Positions 58,607 to 64,000 of a DNA stretch of 64,000 nt are shown in pieces. The stretch lies in contig NZ_CP048397.1 of NCBI RefSeq assembly GCF_010384365.1, forward strand, positions 7,321,683-7,385,682. The letters are read 5' to 3'. The position numbers and the translations under genes are program-made. Every line of letters starts with the position of its first letter. Position 1 is the stretch's first letter. Origin of the DNA: Streptomyces sp. S4.7. Lineage in GTDB: Bacteria > Actinomycetota > Actinomycetes > Streptomycetales > Streptomycetaceae. The notes under the pieces are model-generated. The model ran no database searches. It was not told the DNA's origin and was given only the letters and a program-made list of their open reading frames with translations.

Positions 58607-59482
58607 TCACAGATGCCGGAGCAGGGCGTGCAGCGCCGGATTGTCGTTGCCGGTGCGCCAGGTGAGCGACAGCTCGACCGGCGCCGGGGATGCCAGGTGT
58701 ACGTCCCTGAAGACCACGCCCGCGTAACGGAGTTGGGTGGCGGCCTCCGGGACCAGCGCGATGCCCCAGCCGCCGTTCACCAGGGCGAGGATGCTGTGGA
58801 CCTGGCTCAGATACTGGCTGAAGGCGGGGGCGATGCCCGCGGCCCGGAAGACGCTGATGAGCAGTTCGTGGAAGTAGCGGGACTCCTTGGTGGAGTACAT
58901 CAGTACGTCCTGCCGGTCGAACGCGGCGATGTCGAGCGCGCCGCCCCCCTCGGCGAGCGGATGGCCCGCGGGCAGCGCGGCCACGAGCCGTTCCTGAGCC
59001 GCGGGCCGGGAGCTCAGCTCCGGGCTGTTCACCGGAGGCCGTACCAGCCCCAGATCCAGGCTGGACTCCGTCAGCGCGTCGAGCTGGTCGCCGGTGACCA
59101 TCTCACGCAGGACGATCTCCACCCCCGGCATGACCGCGCGGGCGGTGTCGAGGACCTTGCCGAGCATGGAGTACGCGCTGGCGGCGGTGAAACCGATGGC
59201 GATGGCGCCCGCCTCGCCCGTGGACACCTGACGTACGGCGATCGTTGCCTGTTCCGTCTGGCGCAAAATGCGGCGGGCCTCGTGCAGGAACGCGCGGCCG
59301 GCGGGCGTCAGCCGTACGGAACGGTTGGTGCGGTCGAAGAGCTGTACCCGTAGCGTCGACTCAAGGAGCTGGATCTGACGGCTGAGCGGCGGCTGGGTCA
59401 TCTGAAGCCGCTCGGCGGCCCGCCCGAAGTGCAGCTCCTCGGCGACGGCGACGAAGTTGGTCAGCTGGACGAGGGTGAACAA
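58607..59482 (-). CDS. LysR-family transcriptional regulator
   Basis: The 291-residue protein has an N-terminal LysR helix-turn-helix (LVQLTNFVAVAEELHFGRAAERLQMTQPPLSRQIQLLE) and a PBP2-type effector domain (about 90-285; AIAIGFTAASAYSMLGKVL, LDLGLVRPPV, GWGIALVPEAATQL). A TTG at 59482 is chosen because GGGAGAG lies 6-7 bases upstream and homology starts at once. Upstream in-frame codons would add over 100 unrelated residues. An 8-bp palindrome ATTCGAAT (59506-59513) just upstream is a possible autoregulatory site. It probably activates gudD and perhaps the divergent DUF1348 gene. Confidence 0.9.
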   Translation of the reverse strand: MFTLVQLTNFVAVAEELHFGRAAERLQMTQPPLSRQIQLLESTLRVQLFDRTNRSVRLTPAGRAFLHEARRILRQTEQATIAVRQVSTGEAGAIAIGFTAASAYSMLGKVLDTARAVMPGVEIVLREMVTGDQLDALTESSLDLGLVRPPVNSPELSSRPAAQERLVAALPAGHPLAEGGGALDIAAFDRQDVLMYSTKESRYFHELLISVFRAAGIAPAFSQYLSQVHSILALVNGGWGIALVPEAATQLRYAGVVFRDVHLASPAPVELSLTWRTGNDNPALHALLRHL

Positions 59483-59618
59483 TGATGCTCTCCCGGTATT
59501 GATGGATTCGAATGCGGTGCAGGGTGAGAATCGTTTGGTGATCCTAGCCCCGGACCCGGACCCGGACCCGGCCCACGCCCACCGCCGGCCGACGAGACCG
59601 TCCTTGAAGGAGATGCAC

Positions 59619-60077
59619 ATGAGCGTCCGCCCGCCCGTACCGCCGTTCGACCGCGCCGCCGCACTCAAGAAGGTGCAGGCCGCCGAAGACGCCTGGAACA
59701 CCCGCGACCCCGAGCGCGTCGCCGGCGCGTACACGGTCGACTCCGTCTGGCGCAACCGCGACACCTTCGTCACCGGCCGCCCGGCGATCGTGGAGTTCCT
59801 GAGCGCCAAGTGGTCGCGCGAGATGGACTACGCGCTCCGCAAGAACCTGTGGGCGTTCGACGGGGACCGGATCGCGGTGCGGTTCCAGTACGAGTGCCGC
59901 GACGGCGGAGGCCAGTGGTGGCGCAGCTACGGCAACGAGCTGTGGGAGTTCGACGAGAACGGCCTGATGCGGCGCCGCGAGGCGAGCATCAACGACCTGC
60001 GGATCGACGAGTCCGAGCGGCGCGTACTGGGCCCGCGCCCGGAGAGCGAGCACGGGGTCGAGTTCCCGATCCGGTGA
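59619..60077 (+). CDS. DUF1348 / NTF2-like (SnoaL-fold) protein
   Basis: The 152-residue protein matches DUF1348 throughout: AEDAWNTRDPERVAGAYTVDSVWRNRDTFVTGR, FLSAKWSREMDYALRKNLWAF, VRFQYECRDGGGQWWRSYGNELWEFD and MRRREASINDLRI. Its fold is a cone-shaped NTF2-like dimer, with no proven enzyme activity. AAGGAG 6 bases upstream fixes the ATG at 59619. The gap to the divergent LysR gene contains a GGACCC-type hexamer tandem at about 59551-59570. LysR control is possible. Confidence 0.9.
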   Translation: MSVRPPVPPFDRAAALKKVQAAEDAWNTRDPERVAGAYTVDSVWRNRDTFVTGRPAIVEFLSAKWSREMDYALRKNLWAFDGDRIAVRFQYECRDGGGQWWRSYGNELWEFDENGLMRRREASINDLRIDESERRVLGPRPESEHGVEFPIR

Positions 60078-60138
60078 TGCGGCGCGTACGGCTGCCCGCT
60101 GCCCCATCCCCTCCATGAGGCCTGTGACGCCCGCTGTC

Positions 60139-60759
60139 CTATGCCGCGCGGGTGGCGATCCCCGGGTACGAGAGCACCAGACCGGACTCGTCGTAGACCA
60201 GCCGGCAGCGGAAGTCGAAGACCGGGGCCGCGTAGTCGTAACACTGCCGCGGCCCCTCGTCGGCGGCGCGCCGGTACTCCTGGTCGAGCCGTTCGACGGA
60301 CAGGTCGAGTGCGCGTACGTACGCGGCCGGGGCCGCCGTCAGCGTCCCGACCGGCAGCCGGAAGCGGTGCACGGGAAGGGCGTTGGTCATGGCCGACGAC
60401 TCCAGATCGACATCGAGACACCCGTCGAGATACGGCGCCGGCGCCCCGTCCACCCGCCAGTGGCCCGCGCCGTCGGCTTGGAGCACGGTCGAGCGCGTTC
60501 CGGCCTCGGACCGGCAGGTGACGACGGCCCGGCGCGTCACCCAGCCGGTGTCCAGGGTGATGTCGTAGTCCACCGTCCACGTCCGGCCGTCCTCCACGGC
60601 GGTGGTGCACCCGACGACATGCAGCCACTCCTGCCCGTGCGGTGTGTGCTGGTCCCGCCGTACCTCGCCCGAGCGCCGGAAGTAGACGACCTCGAAGCCG
60701 TGCCGCGCGTGCTCGTGCGCCCATGCGGCGGTCGCCGGAGGCGGTACGAAGGTGCTCAT
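60139..60759 (-). CDS. Putative glycolipid-binding family protein (PF06475-like)
   Basis: The 206-residue soluble protein has a beta-rich layout: VYFRRSGEVRRDQHTPHGQEWLHVVGCTTAVEDGRTWTVDYDITLD, RVDGAPAPYLDGCLDVDLESSAMTNALPVHR and VYDESGLVLSYPGIATR. These match the putative glycolipid-binding family named after Pseudomonas proteins. The biochemical role is unproven. No signal peptide is present. It is convergent with the DUF1348 gene and alone on its strand, with a 66-base gap to the P-loop kinase-like gene upstream. Confidence 0.82.
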   Translation of the reverse strand: MSTFVPPPATAAWAHEHARHGFEVVYFRRSGEVRRDQHTPHGQEWLHVVGCTTAVEDGRTWTVDYDITLDTGWVTRRAVVTCRSEAGTRSTVLQADGAGHWRVDGAPAPYLDGCLDVDLESSAMTNALPVHRFRLPVGTLTAAPAAYVRALDLSVERLDQEYRRAADEGPRQCYDYAAPVFDFRCRLVYDESGLVLSYPGIATRAA

Positions 60760-60825
60760 CCCCGTACGGTTTCACGGCCCGCCCGCCCGTGGGAGGCGGA
60801 CGCGCTCATCCGCGGGGCCGCGCGA

Positions 60826-61443
60826 TCACCCGAGAGACGGCCGGATGCCGCGGCCGGTCATGAAGGCCACGATCTCCTTGAGCCCGGGGGCGTAGCCGTT
60901 CGTCGTGTCGACCTCGATCCACGGCGCGTCGACCGCGACCCGGTCGAATCCGTCGTGGCCCCGGACGTGTGCCGCCGGATCGAGCGGCGACGCGGGTTCG
61001 TGCGCCGCGCGTACCGGATCCTCCTCGGCCCGGCGCAGCCGCCGGGCCGGCGCCACGTCCGCGTCGACCGAGCAGTGCACGATCCGGATCTCGGCCCGCT
61101 CCCGCAGACCCTCCAGACCGGGCCGCCACAACCGGTCCTGGAACGCGGCCTCCGCGACCGTCGTCACCCCGGCGCCGACGAGCAGTTCGAGCACGCCGAA
61201 GAAGGCGGGCAGTGTGCGGAGGTTCAGCGCGTCGCCGAGGTCCGGCGTGCAGCCCGGCGTGGCGTGGACCATGCCTTCCTTGATCTCGTCCCGGCAGACG
61301 GCGGGGCAGCCCACGGCGCGTGCGATCTCGTGCGCGAGCGTGGTCTTGCCGGCGCCCGGAGGCCCGCTGACCACGATCAGCGTCGGTTTCGAACCCAGGC
61401 CCGTGTCCAAGTGCGTCTCCGTGTTCGTCTTCGCGTTCGCCAC
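60826..61443 (-). CDS. P-loop NTPase/kinase-like protein (AAA_33 / phosphotransferase type)
   Basis: The 205-residue protein has Walker A SGPPGAGKTT (about 26-35) and AVCRDEIKEGMVH after the first helix. A lid region (SVDADVAPARRLRRAEEDPVR) and the conserved EVDTTNG near the C-terminus follow. This is the pattern of small AAA_33 kinases such as chloramphenicol-phosphotransferase-like proteins. Substrate unknown: antibiotic or small-molecule phosphorylation is possible but not shown. It is divergent from the GNAT gene with 68 bases between the start codons. Confidence 0.85.
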   Translation of the reverse strand: MANAKTNTETHLDTGLGSKPTLIVVSGPPGAGKTTLAHEIARAVGCPAVCRDEIKEGMVHATPGCTPDLGDALNLRTLPAFFGVLELLVGAGVTTVAEAAFQDRLWRPGLEGLRERAEIRIVHCSVDADVAPARRLRRAEEDPVRAAHEPASPLDPAAHVRGHDGFDRVAVDAPWIEVDTTNGYAPGLKEIVAFMTGRGIRPSLG

Positions 61444-61499
61444 GCTTGCATTGTGAAGGGAGACCGGACGTGCGCGCCGTCGCGGTCCCGGGGCGCTGT

Positions 61500-61505
61500 C
61501 AGAAT
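61500..61505 (+). promoter_or_regulatory. -10 element (CAGAAT) of a probably leaderless GNAT mRNA
   Basis: CAGAAT ends 6 bases before the GTG at 61512, with no ribosome-binding site, so a leaderless transcript is inferred. Confidence 0.35.
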
Positions 61506-61511
61506 GTCCGC

Positions 61512-61994
61512 GTGATCGTGAGACTCGCGCGTGAGCGGGATCTGGCCGGTTTTCTCTGCCTCGCCGCCCAGGTGGAGCACTGGTTCGGGCCGATGGTCGA
61601 TCACCCCGGCTTCAGTGCTGCCGTGGCCGAGCACATCCGTGGCTCAAAGGCCCTCGTCGCAGTCGGCCCGGACAACGGCCCGGATTCGCAACCGCCGCTC
61701 TCCGGCGGGCTGTTGTTCGGGTCCGACGCCCCGACCTTCCACATCCACTGGCTCGTCGTCTCGCGGCAGGCGCGCGGGCGGGGAGTCGGTGCGGCGCTGA
61801 TGGCCGACGCGATGAAGAGGTACGTCACGCGTCCCGGCACCGTCGAGGTGGTCACCTTCGGAGCCGACCATCCGGGCGCCGCCGACAGCGGCGCCCGTGT
61901 CTTCTACGAGCGGCTGGGCTTCACCCCCGCCGAGGTGACCGATCCCGGTCCGGAGGGCGGCCCACGACAGGTCTACCGACTGGCCGTCAGCTGA
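61512..61994 (+). CDS. GNAT-family N-acetyltransferase
   Basis: The 160-residue GNAT protein has the acetyl-CoA motif VVSRQARGRGVGAALMADAM (about 82-101) and the C-terminal ARVFYERLGFTPAE. The N-terminal part starts RLARERDLAGFLCLAAQVEHWFGP. It transfers an acetyl group from acetyl-CoA to an amine substrate that cannot be deduced. The GTG at 61512 is the first codon in the typical position and lacks a Shine-Dalgarno sequence, consistent with leaderless translation. Confidence 0.88.
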   Translation: MIVRLARERDLAGFLCLAAQVEHWFGPMVDHPGFSAAVAEHIRGSKALVAVGPDNGPDSQPPLSGGLLFGSDAPTFHIHWLVVSRQARGRGVGAALMADAMKRYVTRPGTVEVVTFGADHPGAADSGARVFYERLGFTPAEVTDPGPEGGPRQVYRLAVS

Positions 61995-62081
61995 CCGCGT
62001 TGGCCTGAACAGGCCCACGGGGCACGCCAGTTGACGCCGTCACAGCCGGAGGGCGGGTCATCGGGCGCGTGCTCACGGTGA

Positions 62082-62087
62082 CATAAT
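62082..62087 (+). promoter_or_regulatory. -10 element (CATAAT) of a probably leaderless methyltransferase mRNA
   Basis: CATAAT ends exactly 7 bases before the ATG at 62095, so transcription should begin at the start codon. The -35 is weak. Confidence 0.5.
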
Positions 62088-62094
62088 CCGGCGC

Positions 62095-62883
62095 ATGACA
62101 TCTGGCACTCCCAAGCCGCAGATCGACACCAGCAAGCCGCACCCCGCCCGGCTCTACGACTACTTCCTGGGCGGCAAGGACAACTACCCGGTCGACCGGG
62201 AGTTGGCGGAGAAGCTGGCCAAGGGTGCGCAGCGGGGCGCGCAGATCAACCGGGAGTTCATGCACCGTGCCGTCGCCTGGGCGGCCAGGAGCGGGTTCGA
62301 CCAGTTCCTCGACATCGGTACCGGCATACCCACCCAGCCCAACCTGCACCAGATCGTGCAGAAGATCGTCCCGTCCGCGCGGATCGTCTACGCGGACAAC
62401 GACCCGGTCGTGCTCCGGCACGCCGAGGCCCTGCTGATCAGCACGGACGAAGGGGCGACCGACTACGTCGAGACCGACGTGCGCCGGCCGCACGACGTCC
62501 TCGAACACGCCCGCCGTTTCCTGGACTTCGACCGGCCCGTCGCGCTGTCCCTCGTCGCGGTGCTGCACTTCCTCGGGGACGACGACGATCCGTACGGCGT
62601 CACCCGGACCCTTGTCGACGCCCTGCCGTCCGGCAGCCTCCTGGTGATCTCGCACGGCACCGCGGATTTCCTGGACCCCGAACAGGCGAAGAAGGTCACC
62701 GGCACCTACCGGTCCGGCGGCATCACGCTGCGGCCCCGCACCAGGGCCGAGGTCGAGCGGTTCTTCGAGGGGCTGGACCTGGTGGAGCCGGGTCTCGTCC
62801 GCGCTCCCGAGTGGTACAAGGACACACCCGCCCCGGCGAACGAGGAGAGCGGCTTCTACGTCGGAGCCGCGCGCGTACGGTAG
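62095..62883 (+). CDS. SAM-dependent methyltransferase of the DUF574/Methyltransf_19 family
   Basis: The 262-residue protein has the Streptomyces-abundant family pattern: PHPARLYDYFLGGKDNYPVDRELAEK (about 16-41), the SAM-binding FLDIGTGIPTQPNLHQIVQ (about 71-89), VYADNDPVVLRHAEALL and the Methyltransf_19 region LVAVLHFLGDDDDPYGV. The substrate is unknown for most members. CATAAT directly upstream suggests a leaderless mRNA. It lies alone on its strand, followed by a GC-rich heptamer repeat and the convergent MFS gene. Confidence 0.92.
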   Translation: MTSGTPKPQIDTSKPHPARLYDYFLGGKDNYPVDRELAEKLAKGAQRGAQINREFMHRAVAWAARSGFDQFLDIGTGIPTQPNLHQIVQKIVPSARIVYADNDPVVLRHAEALLISTDEGATDYVETDVRRPHDVLEHARRFLDFDRPVALSLVAVLHFLGDDDDPYGVTRTLVDALPSGSLLVISHGTADFLDPEQAKKVTGTYRSGGITLRPRTRAEVERFFEGLDLVEPGLVRAPEWYKDTPAPANEESGFYVGAARVR

Positions 62884-62924
62884 CCCGCCGCCCGCCGCCC
62901 GCCGCCCGCCGCCCGCCGCCCGCC
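62884..62924. repeat. CCCGCCG heptamer tandem repeat
   Basis: Five perfect copies of CCCGCCG run from 62884 to 62918 and continue as an imperfect copy to about 62924, immediately after the methyltransferase stop codon. It is between convergent genes and likely arose by slippage. Confidence 0.9.
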
Positions 62925-62949
62925 CCGCCCGGCCGACGTCCGAGTCCTC

Positions 62950-64000
62950 TCAGCCGTCCGACGCCGGACCCGCGTTCCGCCGTACCCGCAGCTCGCGGAG
63001 TTCGTACAGTCCGACACAGGCCGCCAGCACCGCCACGCACCCGGTGAAGATCAGCCCCGAGACCCGCAGACTCAGCAGCAGCGTCAGCGCGCCGATCCCG
63101 ATCACCGGCAGCGAGATGCCGACGTACGCGACGACGAAGAACGTCGAGATCGTGCCGCCACGCGACTCCTGCGGCGCCGCCGCGCCGATGGCCGTGATGG
63201 CGGCGCGGAACGCCAGCCCCTGCCCCAGCCCGGCACAGATCACGCCGATCACCAGCAGTGCCAGCGACTCCACGAGCAGGGAAGCGCCCACCAGTACGAC
63301 CCCCGCCACCAGCACCAGGCTGCCGCCCGGCAGCGCCCTGGCCGCACCCACCCGGCCCATCAGGGACTGTCCGACCGTCGAGGCCAGGAAGACCGAGAAC
63401 ACGACGGCACCCGCCACGGCCAGATTGGGCTCGTCCAGAGTCGTCGCGACGAACGTGGGCGACACCGCCGTGCACAGTCCCAGCAGCGCGAAGCCGGCGA
63501 ACGCGGCCAGCGCCGCCGGCGCGAAGATCCCGCGCACCTGCGGGGGCACCTTCAGCCCCCGCGGATGGAACCTCGGCCGCCGCGTCCGGTGCTCGACCGG
63601 CTCCGGCAGGAACCAGGTCAGGACCATGCCCACGATCGCGAGCCCCAGAGCCGCGGCGAACGGCAGTCGCAGCGGCAGCGGCGCGTACTCCGCGAGCAGT
63701 CCCGCCAGCAGCGGGCCGCATCCCAGACCGCCCATGTTCGCCGCCGTGGCGGCCAGCCCCGCGCGTGCCTCACGGCCCGGGGGCGCCAGATCCATCACGG
63801 TGGCGGTCGCGGCGCCGCTGAACAGCCCGGCCGCGAAGCCCGACAGGAGGCGCCCCGCGAAGAGCAGGGGCAGCCCGCCCTCCGACAGGAAGCACACCGC
63901 GCTGGCGACGGAGAGCGCGAGCCCGATGAAGAGGACGGGCCGACGGCCGATCTGGTCCGAGAAGTCGCCCGCCAGAAGGAGTACGGCGATGACCCCGAAG
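62950..64000 (-). CDS. MFS transporter, N-terminus outside the window
   Basis: The frame stays open to the window end, giving at least 350 residues of a major facilitator protein. The conserved loop GDFSDQIGRRPVLFIG near the window edge is the 2-3 loop motif of MFS antiporters. About ten hydrophobic helices follow (for example LLSGFAAGLFSGAATA, LGLAIVGMVLTWFL, FAALALLGLCTAVS). It is probably a drug or metabolite exporter. The substrate and the true start are not visible. It is convergent with the DUF574 methyltransferase. Confidence 0.88.
   Translation of the reverse strand, partial: FGVIAVLLLAGDFSDQIGRRPVLFIGLALSVASAVCFLSEGGLPLLFAGRLLSGFAAGLFSGAATATVMDLAPPGREARAGLAATAANMGGLGCGPLLAGLLAEYAPLPLRLPFAAALGLAIVGMVLTWFLPEPVEHRTRRPRFHPRGLKVPPQVRGIFAPAALAAFAGFALLGLCTAVSPTFVATTLDEPNLAVAGAVVFSVFLASTVGQSLMGRVGAARALPGGSLVLVAGVVLVGASLLVESLALLVIGVICAGLGQGLAFRAAITAIGAAAPQESRGGTISTFFVVAYVGISLPVIGIGALTLLLSLRVSGLIFTGCVAVLAACVGLYELRELRVRRNAGPASDG

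Noticed and set aside
59483..59809. Long N-terminal extension of the LysR regulator
   Set aside because: The LysR helix-turn-helix begins directly at the TTG at 59482, which has a good RBS. The extension runs antisense through the DUF1348 gene.
62884..62924. Possible CRISPR-like array
   Set aside because: The repeats are contiguous heptamers without spacers, and no cas genes are present.

Overview
The window is very GC-rich, with dense short-gap operons, frequent GTG/TTG starts, Tat signals, and SpoIIE-type phosphatase, DUF574 methyltransferase and streptogrisin-like genes. This points to Streptomyces or a close relative, in an accessory or arm-like region rich in catabolic and secondary-metabolism genes. 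No rRNA, tRNA, insertion sequence, prophage or CRISPR array was seen.

Layout. (1) 1-8.2 kb is a sugar-use region: a partial CBM6 protein, a ThuA/DUF1080/CBM6 secreted enzyme, a GntR regulator, a GH36 alpha-galactosidase plus GH13 alpha-glucosidase operon, and a divergent ROK regulator. (2) 8.3-11.4 kb holds a cyanase remnant, a hydrolase/membrane-protein pair and a divergent MocR regulator. (3) 11.5-20.9 kb holds a CE7 esterase, a LacI regulator and a five-gene operon: FAD oxidoreductase, HyuA-type hydantoinase, HExxH protein, permease and Tat-exported beta-propeller. I cannot match this operon to a described pathway. (4) 21-29.8 kb holds an ABC-ATPase remnant, peptidases, a VOC protein, a PIG-L deacetylase, a PP2C phosphatase, and a quinone reductase followed by two acyl-CoA dehydrogenases. 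(5) 29.9-35.1 kb is a five-gene ABC importer preceded by a near-consensus Nur box, read as nikABCDE nickel uptake. (6) 35.2-37.7 kb holds small secreted or membrane proteins, DUF779 and an SGNH lipase.

(7) 37.8-53.5 kb is the most striking locus: a six-gene minus-strand operon. It encodes a 2308-residue synthase (two NPD/enoyl-reductase-like barrels, then KS-AT-ACP-KR) and a 1518-residue synthase (KS-AT-DH-phosphopantetheinyl transferase). A discrete ACP, an alpha/beta hydrolase, a UGT-fold glycosyltransferase and an ABC exporter follow. The ACP motif D-S-I-K-R and the domain set resemble PUFA/heterocyst-glycolipid (Pfa/HglE-like) synthases, so an exported glycosylated lipid or polyketide is inferred.

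(8) 54-64 kb holds an ECF sigma factor between two O6-alkylguanine methyltransferases, and a streptogrisin homologue with His-to-Arg and Ser-to-Ala changes in its catalytic triad. It also holds glucarate dehydratase with a LysR regulator, several small enzymes, and an MFS transporter cut by the window end.
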